Part shown: positions 31,363 to 41,380 of the stretch, piece by piece
Layout: every line of letters starts with the position of its first letter
Position numbering within the stretch: position 1 is the first letter of the stretch
Assembly: GCA_013215385.1 (NCBI GenBank)
Contig: JABSOY010000012.1
Coordinates: 166,851 to 230,850 of the forward strand
From: Colwellia sp.
GTDB lineage: Bacteria; Pseudomonadota; Gammaproteobacteria; Enterobacterales; Alteromonadaceae
Reading direction: 5' to 3'
Length of the DNA: 64,000 nucleotides
Position numbers and translations under genes: made by a program
The notes under the pieces: generated by a model
Databases searched by the model: none
What the model was told of the DNA's origin: nothing
Seen by the model: the letters and a program-made list of their open reading frames with translations, nothing else

Positions 31363-31881
31363 TTAATTAAGTTTACTAACTTGCTTAACAACTTTAGCAG
31401 TAATACTGGTTTCAGGCTTAGAAAAAACAACCGCTTGTTGTTCTAAAACAAGGTCATATTCTTCTTTAGCAGCAATATTATCAATAGCTTGGCGTACTAA
31501 AGCGATAATTTTATTGGTTTCTTCATTCTTACGGAGACCTGTAGCCTTTTGAAAAGCTTTACCTTTAGCTTGGTACTCTTGATATAAAGTTGCAATTTGG
31601 GTTTGTAAATCTTCTTTTTCTTTTTCACTCATCAAAGAACCATCTCGCTTTTGTTTTTCTTGATAATACTTCATATCTTTTTCTAACTGTACAAGTACCG
31701 CTTTATCATCTTTAAATTCAGCTTCTAAACTTTGCATAATACTAGCTGTTTGAGGGATTTTCCCCATAACTTCCTGAAAATTAACAACTGCTATTTTTTG
31801 ATCTGCAGCCATAACCGAACCTGCTAATAACAAACTTGATGCAACGGCTGTACAGGCAATAGTCTTAATGAATTTTTTCAA
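31363..31881 (-). CDS. skp: Periplasmic chaperone OmpH/Skp
   Basis: 172 residues from TTG 31881, which has GGAG six bases upstream; a second TTG at 31893 contains that site itself. The signal peptide (KKFIKTIACTAVASSLLLAG, cut after SVMA) precedes DQKIAVVNFQEVM and a long helical hairpin (residues ~45-120, charged, KYYQEKQKRDG..) typical of the trimeric jellyfish-shaped Skp. It holds unfolded outer-membrane proteins in the periplasm on the way to BamA, whose gene is immediately upstream in the same operon. Confidence 0.93.
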   Translation of the reverse strand: MKKFIKTIACTAVASSLLLAGSVMAADQKIAVVNFQEVMGKIPQTASIMQSLEAEFKDDKAVLVQLEKDMKYYQEKQKRDGSLMSEKEKEDLQTQIATLYQEYQAKGKAFQKATGLRKNEETNKIIALVRQAIDNIAAKEEYDLVLEQQAVVFSKPETSITAKVVKQVSKLN

Positions 31882-32044
31882 TTTTATCTCCAAAATATTT
31901 TTTCTGACGTAACCATGACTAGGTTACACTAATTATTATAATTATCATTTAATTGCTATGGGGGCTAACTTAGCTAAATAAACCCCAAAATGAAAAGTTT
32001 AATCAATATTTGTCAAACTTTTCACCTTTTACTATCAACAAAAG

Positions 32045-34519
32045 CTAGAAAGTCTTACCAATGTTAAAGCTAAAAAATTCTTTATCATCGTCTTTTTCTG
32101 ACTTTAATGCCTTAGCGAAACTAAAAATCATCGGTCCCATTGGCGATAACCACTGAATAGACAAACCAGCCGAACTTCTATAACGACCTATATCAGAGTA
32201 ATCATCAATTTTGTCATATTCAACCCTGGCTAAATCATCATAGTCATTCATATCAAACTCAGTATCCCAAACATTACCGGCATCAATAAAAAAGCTGGTT
32301 CGTACGCTATTTGAAAAACCTTCGTCAACAAATGGTGTCGGCACAATGAGTTCAATACCTGCAACTATAATTGCGTTGCCGCCCACAGACTTTTCAGATG
32401 CGTTGATATAGTCATGATCAGGGCCTAAACAACAGCCACTTCCGCCTTCAACGGGATCTGGTGAGCCCGAAATCGGTGTAGGGTATCGAAATACAGCGCG
32501 TGGTCCAACAATATTATTTTCAAAACCACGTAAGGTGTCTGAACCACCTGCCCTGAAATTCTCCCAAAAAGGTAATATTTGATCATTACCACCAACGGAG
32601 CCATAACCATTACCGTATCCAGCATTAAAGCGGGTCAGTACTGTCCAACGCTCATCTCTGGTTAAAGGAAAGTACCATTTAGTATCAAGATTTACTTTAA
32701 AATAATTCACATCCGAGTTTGGTGTGGTCATTTTTAAAGATAAACTTTGACTAGAGCCAGAAGTTGGAAAAGTACCACGGTTTAATGTCACTCTTGAGAT
32801 ACCCGCTGACAAATCAAAGGTCTCAAATTGTAAAGCACCATCTGGGTTATCAGGATCTGAATAAATTTCATAAAACTTTTGAATTTGTTCGTACGTTTGT
32901 AGGCGTGTAATAGCATTATTCTTATAACCGAAGCCTAGATTCAAACGAACATACTCATTGATTGGAAAACCTAGATTTAATCCAAGACCATAAGTTTTAT
33001 TATTGTATTCAACTAAATTAGCATCACCGGCATCAAATTCACTGTAAAAAAGTGTTCCACCTAGTGATACTGCATCAACAGTAAAATATGGATCCGTATA
33101 GGAAATACTTGCACTTTGCTGATAGCTCATTGTATTAATGTTAAATGCTAAACGATTTCCGGTCCCTAAAAAGTTATTTTGCTGTATACCAGCGCTTAAG
33201 CTTAAATTAGTTGTTGAACCATAACCGACACCGGCAGTAAAAGATCCAGACGCCTGCTCTTTTACAGTAAAGTCGATATCAACTAAATCATCTTCACCGG
33301 GTATTTGTTTCGTTTCAAACTCAACGTCTTCCATATATGGTAAACGTTGTACCCATTGTTTTGAGCCTTCAACTTGATTATTTGATAACCAAGCACCTTC
33401 CATTTGTCGCATTTCTCGGCGTAATACACGGTCAGCCGTAACGTTATTTCCTGAAAAATTAATACGGTTAACATAGACACGCTTTCCCGGATCTACCGAA
33501 ATGGTGAGTTTAACCGTTTTGTCATCTTCATTTATATTAGGAATCACGGTCACTTTAGGGTAAGCATAACCGTAACGACCTAAGAAGCGACTAATAGTGT
33601 CTTCTGTATAGGTAACTTCTGCACCATTGTAGAGTTTTTCGGCACGCAAGGGATTAATCGCTCGAATAGTTTTCTCGAAACCAGCCATATCACCAATAAA
33701 GTCAATTTCGCTAACGGTAAACTGTTCACCTTCAGTAATATTCAATGCAATATAAACGGCTTTTTTATCCGGCGTCATCGATACTTGGGTAGAATCAACT
33801 TTATACTGCAAATAACCACGATCAAGGTAATGGCTCTTAATCGTTTCCATATCACCTTGTAAAGTTTGCTTTTGATAGCGATCTTGCGCCATAAAGTCCC
33901 ACCAAGGTGAATCATAAGTTAGTTCTATTTTATCTAGTAATTCGTTATCACTAAATATTTCGTTACCAACAATATTTATTTGCTCTATTGCTGCGGCATC
34001 GCCTTCAACAAAAACAAAATTAATATTGACTCTGTTACGTGGTAAGTGAGTAATTTCGGCTTTTACATCAGCATTATATTTACCAACACTGTGGTAGAAA
34101 TCTTCTAAACCCATTTCAATGCCTGAAATAATAGTCATATCAAGAGTTTCACCTGTTCTAATATCACTATCATCAAGGCTTTGTGTTAATTGTTCATCTT
34201 TTAGATCTTTATTTCCTTCAAAAAGGATCTCACTAATTGTTGCTCGTTCTTTAACTCGATAGATAATACGATTTGCGTCACGAGAAACTACCACATCGCT
34301 AAAATGTCCTGATTTATATAGCGCCTTTATAGATTGAGAAATACGAAACTCATTGAGTGTATCACCCGTGTTAAAAGGGATATGAGTTAATGCTGCGCCT
34401 ACAGCAACACGTTGCAACCCTTTAATTTGAATATCTTCTACTTGAAATTCTTCAGAGGCTTGTACTGTTGTACCTAAGGCACCTAATAATACCGCAAGGG
34501 CAATTTTTTTAATTATCAT
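32045..34519 (-). CDS. bamA: Outer membrane protein assembly factor BamA
   Basis: An 824-residue protein with signal peptide MIIKKIALAVLLGALGTTVQA. Five POTRA domains (residues ~22-420; the first begins FQVEDIQIKGLQRVAVG) are followed by a 16-strand barrel ending FSFNIGKTF with the usual terminal Phe. The lid loop 6 motif is LRGFENNIVGPRAVF (VRGF in E. coli). Loop 6 also holds an adjacent Cys pair (GSGCCLGPDHD), whereas E. coli has two spaced cysteines. It is the core of the BAM complex that folds beta-barrels into the outer membrane. The gene lies between rseP and skp. Confidence 0.97.
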   Translation of the reverse strand: MIIKKIALAVLLGALGTTVQASEEFQVEDIQIKGLQRVAVGAALTHIPFNTGDTLNEFRISQSIKALYKSGHFSDVVVSRDANRIIYRVKERATISEILFEGNKDLKDEQLTQSLDDSDIRTGETLDMTIISGIEMGLEDFYHSVGKYNADVKAEITHLPRNRVNINFVFVEGDAAAIEQINIVGNEIFSDNELLDKIELTYDSPWWDFMAQDRYQKQTLQGDMETIKSHYLDRGYLQYKVDSTQVSMTPDKKAVYIALNITEGEQFTVSEIDFIGDMAGFEKTIRAINPLRAEKLYNGAEVTYTEDTISRFLGRYGYAYPKVTVIPNINEDDKTVKLTISVDPGKRVYVNRINFSGNNVTADRVLRREMRQMEGAWLSNNQVEGSKQWVQRLPYMEDVEFETKQIPGEDDLVDIDFTVKEQASGSFTAGVGYGSTTNLSLSAGIQQNNFLGTGNRLAFNINTMSYQQSASISYTDPYFTVDAVSLGGTLFYSEFDAGDANLVEYNNKTYGLGLNLGFPINEYVRLNLGFGYKNNAITRLQTYEQIQKFYEIYSDPDNPDGALQFETFDLSAGISRVTLNRGTFPTSGSSQSLSLKMTTPNSDVNYFKVNLDTKWYFPLTRDERWTVLTRFNAGYGNGYGSVGGNDQILPFWENFRAGGSDTLRGFENNIVGPRAVFRYPTPISGSPDPVEGGSGCCLGPDHDYINASEKSVGGNAIIVAGIELIVPTPFVDEGFSNSVRTSFFIDAGNVWDTEFDMNDYDDLARVEYDKIDDYSDIGRYRSSAGLSIQWLSPMGPMIFSFAKALKSEKDDDKEFFSFNIGKTF

Positions 34520-34547
34520 AAATGCTAACTTTTATTACTTCTTTTTG

Positions 34548-35903
34548 TTATAACCGCGATAAATCGTTAAATAATGCGATGCTCATTAAGCCTAATAGTG
34601 CCAGGGCACCAAACTTAAAACCTATTTCTTGTATTTTTTCTGGCACCGGCTTACCTGTAAGTATTTCCACAAGATAATAGAATAAGTGCCCGCCATCAAG
34701 TACTGGTAAAGGTAATAAATTTATAATACCTAGGTTTATGCTGATCAGAGCTAAAAACCCTAAAAAATATACCAAACCAAATTGTGCACTATTTCCGGCT
34801 CCTTGTGCAATAGAGATAGGACCACTTAAGTTTTTAACAGATATATCACCTGTTATCAGTTTGCCTATCATCTTAAAGCTTAAAACTACTAAATTCCAAC
34901 TGCGTTGTACACTTTGATTTAAGGCTTCAAAGATACCGTAGCGTAATTCAATTAAATATTCTTCAGGATAAGGATCCGATTTGGGAACTACACCTAAATA
35001 ACCTATCGACTTACCCGCACGCTCAATTAAACTTGGGGTAACGGATATTTGTTGGTATTCACCGTTTCTTTCGATGGTTAATATAACGATTTGTTCCGGA
35101 AGCTCTCTAATTTTTTTTGAAAACTTCAACCAATCACCATTAATACGTTCATTATTTATAGTAATTAACTTGTCTTTGACTTGTAAACCGGCTAAATCTG
35201 CAGCACTATTTTTTTCTATGTGAGCGAGTTCCGCGTAGATAGGTGCTCGAAAAGGTGCAATTCCTAAACTGACAATCGCTGATTCTTTATCTGGAGAAAA
35301 TGACCATACAGATGTGTCCAAATGATGAGTTACGGTTGAAATACTCCCCTTCACTTTAGTCTTAATGGTAAATTCTGTTTCACCTATTTGTGATACTAAG
35401 GCTAAATTTACATCTTGCCAATCAAGGGTTTTTTGACCCGCAACTTCAACAATTTCACTGTTACTTGCTATATTTGCTTGTTGGGCAATCGATTGTGGCG
35501 TTATTTCACCCACAATCGGTTTAACACTTGGAACACCAATAAGAAACATCAAATAAAATGCAAAAATTGCAAAGGCGAAATTTGCAAATGGTCCCGCTGC
35601 AATGATAGCTATACGTTGGTATACTGTTTTCCCATTAAAGGTTTTGTGTCTGTCTTCAGGTTGAACATCATCAACACGTTCATCCAACATTTTCACATAA
35701 CCCCCCAGTGGTATTAGAGCAATAACAAACTCTGTGCCTGCTTTGTTTACTCTACGCCATAGCACTTTGCCAAAGCCAATCGAAAAACGTTCGACTTGAA
35801 CGCCATTTTTTAGCGCTACCCAATAATGGCCGTATTCATGTACCGTTATTAAAATACCTAAAGCAACAATAAAAGAAGCTAAGTTCCAAATAAAATCAAA
35901 CAA
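34548..35903 (-). CDS. rseP: Site-2 protease RseP
   Basis: A 451-residue inner-membrane zinc protease. HEYGH is at residues 22-26 in the first helix, two PDZ domains (~115-310) face the periplasm, and the second metal motif LLPLPVLDGGHLF is near residue 395. It cuts RseA inside the membrane to release sigma-E and clears signal peptides. The start is TTG 35903, directly after the dxr stop and with GGGGG seven bases upstream; no other initiator precedes the active site. Its position beside bamA and skp links envelope stress sensing to outer-membrane assembly. Confidence 0.95.
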   Translation of the reverse strand: MFDFIWNLASFIVALGILITVHEYGHYWVALKNGVQVERFSIGFGKVLWRRVNKAGTEFVIALIPLGGYVKMLDERVDDVQPEDRHKTFNGKTVYQRIAIIAAGPFANFAFAIFAFYLMFLIGVPSVKPIVGEITPQSIAQQANIASNSEIVEVAGQKTLDWQDVNLALVSQIGETEFTIKTKVKGSISTVTHHLDTSVWSFSPDKESAIVSLGIAPFRAPIYAELAHIEKNSAADLAGLQVKDKLITINNERINGDWLKFSKKIRELPEQIVILTIERNGEYQQISVTPSLIERAGKSIGYLGVVPKSDPYPEEYLIELRYGIFEALNQSVQRSWNLVVLSFKMIGKLITGDISVKNLSGPISIAQGAGNSAQFGLVYFLGFLALISINLGIINLLPLPVLDGGHLFYYLVEILTGKPVPEKIQEIGFKFGALALLGLMSIALFNDLSRL

Positions 35904-37139
35904 CTACTTACCCCCTTTTGCATTAACTTCTTTGTTACTGTTTGAGTAATCACTCGCAATTAAATCACGTGAAAATTCTCGAACCCTAAAATCAAGTGAA
36001 ACAACTTCATCAATTGATGTCACCCTTTCTGAGACAAATTTATTCATAGAAGTTTCATTTATTTTTGCTATATCGGTAAATTTAATTTTTTCGTTCAAAA
36101 AAGCATCAACTGAAATTTCATTTGCGGCATTTAACGCAGTACATGCTGCTTGACCACTTTTACAAGCATCAATAGCAAGTTTTAAATTGGGGTATTTTTG
36201 ATAATTTACATCTTCAAATTCGAATGCTTTAGTATTAAAAAAATCTAAAGGAGCAACTCCTGCTGTTATTCTGTCAGGAAAGGCCAACGCATGGGCTATA
36301 GGTGTGCGCATATCTGGGTTGCCCATTTGCGCGATAACGGAGCCATCTTTATACTGAACCATTGAATGAATTGTACTCTGTGGATGGAGCACAACTTTAA
36401 TATCATCGGGCTCAATATTAAACAGCCACTTTGCCTCAATAAACTCTAAGCCTTTGTTCATCATAGTTGCAGAGTCTACAGATATTTTTCGTCCCATATC
36501 CCAGTTCGGATGCGCACATGCTTGCGCTGGAGTGACATGTTCTAATTGCTCAATTGGGAGAGTTCTAAACGGGCCTCCAGAGCCAGTTAGTAGTATTTTA
36601 CTGATGCCGTTACTCGCTAAATCACAACGACCAAGTGTTTTTTGTGCCATTGAAGGCAGACATTGAAATATTGCGTTGTGTTCGCTATCTATTGGTAATA
36701 ATTCAGCACCATATTTTTCTACCGCGTCAATAAAAATTGCGCCAGAAGTAACTAATGCTTCTTTATTTGCAAGTAACACTCTTTTGCCCGCCTCAACAGC
36801 AGCCATTGTTGGTAAAAGGCCAGAGGCTCCAACAATAGCGGCCATAACGGTATCAGTAGTGCTTTCTCTAGCAATATCTATCAGCGCTTGTGTGCCACTA
36901 CGAACTGTAATTTGACTTAAACCAATAGTATGTAATTTTTCTTTTAATAGCTTAGCCGATGTTTCGTTAACCATTACCACAACAGTTGGAGTAAACTCCT
37001 GACATTGGGCAAGCATTTCATCAACTCTTGTATTAGCGGATAAGCTTTCAATAGAAAACATTTCCGGGTGCAGACGCACGACATCTAACGTGTTGACGCC
37101 AATAGAACCAGTAGAACCTAAAATACAGAGTTTACGCAT
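35904..37139 (-). CDS. dxr: 1-deoxy-D-xylulose-5-phosphate reductoisomerase
   Basis: A 411-residue protein. The NADPH-binding start is MRKLCILGSTGSIGVNTLDV, the metal and substrate motifs are PIDSEHNAIFQCL and TGSGGPFR, HPNWDMGRKISVDSATMMNKGLE is followed by ..HPQSTIHSMVQY, and the C-terminal helical domain follows. It makes 2-C-methylerythritol 4-phosphate, the committed step of the MEP isoprenoid pathway, and so supplies undecaprenyl diphosphate made by UppS from the same operon. The stop is immediately followed by the rseP TTG. The C-terminal tail (DYSNSNKEVNAKGGK) is slightly longer than in E. coli. Confidence 0.96.
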   Translation of the reverse strand: MRKLCILGSTGSIGVNTLDVVRLHPEMFSIESLSANTRVDEMLAQCQEFTPTVVVMVNETSAKLLKEKLHTIGLSQITVRSGTQALIDIARESTTDTVMAAIVGASGLLPTMAAVEAGKRVLLANKEALVTSGAIFIDAVEKYGAELLPIDSEHNAIFQCLPSMAQKTLGRCDLASNGISKILLTGSGGPFRTLPIEQLEHVTPAQACAHPNWDMGRKISVDSATMMNKGLEFIEAKWLFNIEPDDIKVVLHPQSTIHSMVQYKDGSVIAQMGNPDMRTPIAHALAFPDRITAGVAPLDFFNTKAFEFEDVNYQKYPNLKLAIDACKSGQAACTALNAANEISVDAFLNEKIKFTDIAKINETSMNKFVSERVTSIDEVVSLDFRVREFSRDLIASDYSNSNKEVNAKGGK

Positions 37140-37145
37140 CGTATT

Positions 37146-38015
37146 CTACTGCCAACCTAATAAAGCATAACATAATGCATAAATTGGCGCGGTTGCCGTT
37201 AAGCTGTCTATCCGGTCTAAAATACCACCATGACCTGGTAAAATAGTGCCACTGTCTTTAATACCTGCTTGACGTTTAAACATACTTTCATTTAAGTCAC
37301 CTAATACTGAAACAGTGGTAATGATAACGGTAACGACTAAAGCCAAGGTAAACTGTTGCGCTTGCCAATCGAGAACGTACCCTGCGATGGCAATAAATAT
37401 ACAGGCACAGACAACACCACCAATAAAGCCCTCTAATGTTTTCCCTGGGCTAACGTTCGGTAAGAGTTTATGTTTACCAATAGATTTCCCAACAAAGTAC
37501 GCGCCTATATCTGCGCTCCATACCATCAAAAATAAGAACATGATGAGTTGAGCACCATGATATGGGTCTAGCAAATACTCATTACTACGAATCACCATAA
37601 AAGCAAGCCAAGTAGGAATCAGCGTTAACCAGCCAAAAACTCCACGGATAGAGCGATGGCTCGACCAAAACTTGCTATATCGCGGATAAAGAAAAGTAAG
37701 TGTCGCAGACAATATCCACCAAGCCACCGCAATCCATAAAACAATAGAGACACTTGAATGAAGGTCTCCGTTGGCAGACCATAAGGTTAATAAAGGAAGT
37801 GCGTACCAAAGCGCAGATATGAGAATAATGGTTGCAGAAACAAAAGCTAGACGCAGCCGTTTATTCGCAAAACCCATCAAAGGGCCCCACTCCCATGCAG
37901 CAATAGCCATAACCGCCATAAACAGAGCAGCAAATTTATCTAAAGGTAGATAGAAGATGGCCGCAATAGTTAAAGGAGCTAAGATAACAGCTGTGATAAT
38001 TCGTTGTTTTAACAA
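37146..38015 (-). CDS. cdsA: Phosphatidate cytidylyltransferase
   Basis: A 289-residue polytopic inner-membrane protein. The CdsA signature near the C-terminus reads KRQAGIKDSGTILPGHGG followed by ILDRIDS. It makes CDP-diacylglycerol from phosphatidate and CTP, the precursor of all phospholipids. The start is TTG 38015 with AAAGGG six bases upstream. The resulting N-terminus MLKQRIITAVIL matches E. coli CdsA (MLKYRLISAFVL), and no ATG is available. It lies six bases before dxr. Confidence 0.94.
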   Translation of the reverse strand: MLKQRIITAVILAPLTIAAIFYLPLDKFAALFMAVMAIAAWEWGPLMGFANKRLRLAFVSATIILISALWYALPLLTLWSANGDLHSSVSIVLWIAVAWWILSATLTFLYPRYSKFWSSHRSIRGVFGWLTLIPTWLAFMVIRSNEYLLDPYHGAQLIMFLFLMVWSADIGAYFVGKSIGKHKLLPNVSPGKTLEGFIGGVVCACIFIAIAGYVLDWQAQQFTLALVVTVIITTVSVLGDLNESMFKRQAGIKDSGTILPGHGGILDRIDSLTATAPIYALCYALLGWQ

Positions 38016-38071
38016 TGGATACCCTTTTAAGTTCTATTTGTTTTTATTGTTTTTGTTAGTCATATTGAAAC

Positions 38072-38815
38072 TTATACTTTCACTTGTTCGCCTGTTTTTC
38101 CGAAACGACGCTCGCGTTGATCAAAACAACTTATGGCAGTAATAAAGGCCTGTTCATCAAAATCTGGCCAAAGTGTTTCGGTAAAGTAGAATTCAGCGTA
38201 AGCCGCTTGCCATAATAGAAAGTTACTAATACGAAAATCACCACCGGTGCGAATAAGTAAATCGAGTTCAGGTAAATTAGCTAAACAAGTATGCTGATGT
38301 AATGTTTCTTCAGATATTTCATTAACAGACATTGTATTATTGGCTACTTTTTCAGCCAATATTTTAGCAGCATTGGCTATGTCCCAACGGCCACCATAGT
38401 TAGCTGCCACAGACAATACCATACCTTTATTGTTTGCTGTTAAATCTTCTGAAATTTTTATTTTTTTCTGAAGTTTCTCTGAAAAACGGGATAAATCACC
38501 AATCACTTGAAATCGTACATCGTTTTTATGTAGCTTCTTCACTTCGCGTGTTAAAACAAACATAAATAGATCCATCAGCACACTGACTTCTTGTTCAGGT
38601 CTTTGCCAGTTTTCACTACTAAACGCGAACAGAGTTAGCGCTTTTACGCCGTGTTTTATCGCTGTACTTACTGATGTACGAACAGATTCTACGCCTGACT
38701 TATGACCAGCTACACGCGTTTTTCCACGCTGTTGTGCCCAACGCCCATTACCATCCATAATGATTGCAACATGTTGTGGCACTTTAATTATTGTTTCAGT
38801 TATTGCTTGGGTCAT
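38072..38815 (-). CDS. uppS: Undecaprenyl diphosphate synthase
   Basis: 247 residues from ATG 38815 (ACGGA upstream). A TTG at 38833 is an unlikely alternative. cis-Prenyltransferase motifs are [18 protein letters not shown] (catalytic Asp), [13 protein letters not shown], and [19 protein letters not shown] with ELLW-type ..[12 protein letters not shown]. It extends farnesyl diphosphate with eight isopentenyl units to make the carrier lipid for peptidoglycan and O-antigen. It is the first gene after the terminator that follows frr, so a promoter probably lies in the 104-base gap. Confidence 0.95.
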   Translation of the reverse strand: MTQAITETIIKVPQHVAIIMDGNGRWAQQRGKTRVAGHKSGVESVRTSVSTAIKHGVKALTLFAFSSENWQRPEQEVSVLMDLFMFVLTREVKKLHKNDVRFQVIGDLSRFSEKLQKKIKISEDLTANNKGMVLSVAANYGGRWDIANAAKILAEKVANNTMSVNEISEETLHQHTCLANLPELDLLIRTGGDFRISNFLLWQAAYAEFYFTETLWPDFDEQAFITAISCFDQRERRFGKTGEQVKV

Positions 38816-38860
38816 AAACGTTCCGTCATTCAATTCGAGCTTTATTCAAATTTTCTATAA

Positions 38861-38899
38861 AAAAAGCCGTAGCGATTAATTATCTAAAAACTACGGCTT
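38861..38899 (-). terminator. Rho-independent terminator between frr and uppS
   Basis: On the minus strand AAGCCGTAG pairs with CTACGGCTT across an 18-base loop, followed by TTTTTTT. It lies 21 bases after the frr stop and divides the superoperon into a translation block and an envelope block. Confidence 0.82.
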
Positions 38900-38919
38900 A
38901 TTCCAATCAGTTAAAGGGA

Positions 38920-39477
38920 TTATATTTCCATTAACTCTTTTTCTTTAATTGATAAAACATCATCAACTAGTTTCACATAAGTATCAGTAACTTTTTGAAT
39001 CTCGTCTTCTGCTTGATGCAGCTCATCATCACTGATTTCTTTTTCTTTGTTCAATGATTTAAGGTCTGAGTTCGCATCACGGCGAATATTACGAATAGCT
39101 ACTTTGCCATTTTCTGCCTCACCTTTAACAACTTTAACAAGATCTTTACGGCGCTCTTCTGTTAACGGCGGTAAAGGAATTCGTATAAGCGTGCCCTGAG
39201 ATGAAGGATTTAAACCCAAATCAGATTTTAAAATTGCTTTTTCAACAGCGCCAACCATACCTTTATCAAAAACGGTAATAGCTAAAGTACGCGCGTCTGG
39301 AGTCGCAATATTACCTACTTGACTTAATGGTGTGTCCATACCGTAATAATCAACTACAATATTATCAAGCAAAGAACGATGCGCACGACCCGTTCTGACT
39401 TTGTTTAAGTTGCTTTTTAATGATTCGATACTTTTGCCCATACGTTCTTGAGCATCTTTTTTTATTTCATTTATCAC
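38920..39477 (-). CDS. frr: Ribosome recycling factor
   Basis: A 185-residue protein with the two-domain RRF pattern: a long three-helix bundle ([22 protein letters not shown]..) and a beta domain ([31 protein letters not shown]), then [18 protein letters not shown]. It splits post-termination ribosomes with EF-G. The start is GTG 39477 with AAAGGAA eight bases upstream; E. coli frr also uses GTG. It follows pyrH by 24 bases. Confidence 0.96.
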   Translation of the reverse strand: MINEIKKDAQERMGKSIESLKSNLNKVRTGRAHRSLLDNIVVDYYGMDTPLSQVGNIATPDARTLAITVFDKGMVGAVEKAILKSDLGLNPSSQGTLIRIPLPPLTEERRKDLVKVVKGEAENGKVAIRNIRRDANSDLKSLNKEKEISDDELHQAEDEIQKVTDTYVKLVDDVLSIKEKELMEI

Positions 39478-39501
39478 GTTGAATTTCCTTTAAATCAAAA
39501 A

Positions 39502-40242
39502 TTAAACTAAATTTTCTGAATGGTCGATGGTTGTACCTTCATTACCACCCATCACAACCGCTTTTAATGCACCTGGCTTATTCATATTAAAAACACGAAT
39601 AGGCATACTGTGATCACGAGCTAGCGTAAATGCCGCTAAGTCCATCACTTTCAATTCTTTGTCTAACACTTCGTTGTACGTTAATTGACTATATAACGTA
39701 GCGTCTGGATTCTTAACCGGATCATCTGAATAAATACCGTCCACTTTAGTTGCTTTTAACACAACGTCAGCTTCTATTTCAATACCACGTAGACACGCTG
39801 CTGAATCGGTGGTAAAAAATGGATTACCAGTGCCTGCACTGAAAATAACGACACGACCAGATTTTAATAGGCTTATGCCTTCAGCCCAATTATATCGATC
39901 ACAAACGCCTGCTAAATCGATGGCAGACATTAATTTTGAATTAACAAATGCTCGGTGTAATGCATCACGCATCGCTAAGCCATTCATCACAGTTGCCAAC
40001 ATACCCATTTGGTCGCCAACCACTCGGTTCATTCCAGCTTCTGCCAGACCTGCGCCACGAAATAAGTTGCCACCACCAATAACTAAACCAACTTGAATGC
40101 CCATTTCTATCAGTTCTTTGATTTCTTGAGCCATACGATCCAAAACTTTAGGGTCGATACCGAAACCCTCATCACCCATCAGGGCTTCACCACTAAGTTT
40201 TAATAAAATTCGACGATATATTGGTTTTGGACTGATGCTCAT
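39502..40242 (-). CDS. pyrH: UMP kinase
   Basis: 246 residues from ATG 40242, which has AGGA nine bases upstream; ATG 40251 overlaps that site. The bacterial hexameric UMP kinase motifs are [41 protein letters not shown] and [17 protein letters not shown]. It phosphorylates UMP to UDP, is activated by GTP and inhibited by UTP. It follows tsf after an intervening terminator-like hairpin. Confidence 0.96.
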   Translation of the reverse strand: MSISPKPIYRRILLKLSGEALMGDEGFGIDPKVLDRMAQEIKELIEMGIQVGLVIGGGNLFRGAGLAEAGMNRVVGDQMGMLATVMNGLAMRDALHRAFVNSKLMSAIDLAGVCDRYNWAEGISLLKSGRVVIFSAGTGNPFFTTDSAACLRGIEIEADVVLKATKVDGIYSDDPVKNPDATLYSQLTYNEVLDKELKVMDLAAFTLARDHSMPIRVFNMNKPGALKAVVMGGNEGTTIDHSENLV

Positions 40243-40280
40243 AAAAAACATTCCTGTATTTTGTCTAAAAATAGGCGAAA

Positions 40281-40318
40281 AAAAATAGCCGTGATCAATT
40301 TGACCGCGGCTATTTTAG
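40281..40318 (-). terminator. Terminator between tsf and pyrH
   Basis: On the minus strand AAAATAGCCG pairs with CGGCTATTTT across a loop that itself contains GTCAAATTGATCAC, followed by a T-run. It follows the tsf stop by about 70 bases, so pyrH is probably read by partial read-through or its own promoter. Confidence 0.75.
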
Positions 40319-40387
40319 TACGTTTAGCTGACTATCGAAAGTCTAAACTGAAAAAAGAACTGTTTAACTGTGTTAAATGCCTAAAAA

Positions 40388-41260
40388 TTAAGCTTTTGCT
40401 GCAGCTATTTGCGCTTCAACTTCAGCTGCAAAATCTTCTTCTTTCTTAGCAATGCCTTCACCAACTTCTAAACGAACGAAGTTAGAAACAGTAATGCCTT
40501 TCTCTTTAAGAACAACACCAACAGTTTTCTTAGGTTCCATAATGAAAGCTTGACCCGTTAAAGAGATTTCACCAGTAAATTTCTTCATACGACCGATGAT
40601 GATTTTTTCAAGTAATTCAACTGGCTTTTTCTTGTTATCTGCAAGAGCATCGTTTTCAGCTTTTAAGATATCTAATTGAATACGCTTTTCATTTTCTACT
40701 AAGCTAGCAGATACATCTTCAGGGTTGATGAATTCTGGCTTGCTTGCAGCAACGTGCATTGCAATGTGCTTCAATGATTCAGCATCACCTTCACCGGCAA
40801 CAACAACACCGATATTAGCGCCGTGGCTATATGAAGCTAATGCAGAACCTTCAATATACTCAACACGACGAACATTGATGTTTTCACCAATTTTCGTAAC
40901 AAGTGTAATACGCTTTTCTTCAAACTGTGCTTGAAGTTCTTCAATAGTAGCTTTTGAAGCTAAAGCGGCATCAGCAACTTCGTTAGCAAAGCCTAAGAAG
41001 TTTGAATCTTTTGCAACGAAGTCTGTTTGACAGTTAACTTCAAGTAATGCAGCAACACCATTAGCACTTTTAATTAAAATAGTACCTTCAGCAGCAATAT
41101 TACCGGCTTTCTTAGCCGCTTTTGCTTGACCGTTCTTACGCATATTTTCAATCGCAAGTTCCATGTCGCCTTCAGATTCTTGTAAAGCTCTTTTACAATC
41201 CATCATGCCCGCAGCTGTGCGTGCACGAAGTTCTTTAACCATTACAGCAGTAATTACCAT
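40388..41260 (-). CDS. tsf: Elongation factor Ts
   Basis: 290 residues from ATG 41260, which has GAGG upstream and gives [20 protein letters not shown]; the ATG at 41275 has no site. The N-terminal UBA-like domain is followed by the TDFVAKD motif ([20 protein letters not shown]) that contacts EF-Tu. EF-Ts exchanges GDP for GTP on EF-Tu. It lies downstream of rpsB with a hairpin in the 120-base gap. Confidence 0.97.
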   Translation of the reverse strand: MVITAVMVKELRARTAAGMMDCKRALQESEGDMELAIENMRKNGQAKAAKKAGNIAAEGTILIKSANGVAALLEVNCQTDFVAKDSNFLGFANEVADAALASKATIEELQAQFEEKRITLVTKIGENINVRRVEYIEGSALASYSHGANIGVVVAGEGDAESLKHIAMHVAASKPEFINPEDVSASLVENEKRIQLDILKAENDALADNKKKPVELLEKIIIGRMKKFTGEISLTGQAFIMEPKKTVGVVLKEKGITVSNFVRLEVGEGIAKKEEDFAAEVEAQIAAAKA

Positions 41261-41323
41261 GAGAAAATTCCTCAATTTTAGTTATCCCCTCACTATTTAA
41301 AGTAGGGCATAAAATTTAATATG

Positions 41324-41352
41324 TTGCCACAAGCGTTAGCCGCTTGTGGCAA
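41324..41352 (-). terminator. Hairpin between rpsB and tsf (attenuator-like)
   Basis: TTGCCACAAGCG (41324-41335) pairs with CGCTTGTGGCAA (41341-41352), a 12-base perfect stem with a 5-base loop. On the minus strand it is followed by CATATTAAATTTT rather than a clean T-run, so it may only partly stop transcription or protect the rpsB end. The known E. coli operon also has a weak terminator here. Confidence 0.65.
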
Positions 41353-41380
41353 TAGCAAAAAGTGTTATGACAAACTGAAA

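Noticed and set aside
38040..38075. Possible second REP-like copy (GTCATATTGAAAC)
   Set aside because: Only the first dozen bases resemble the 3052 element and no hairpin follows.
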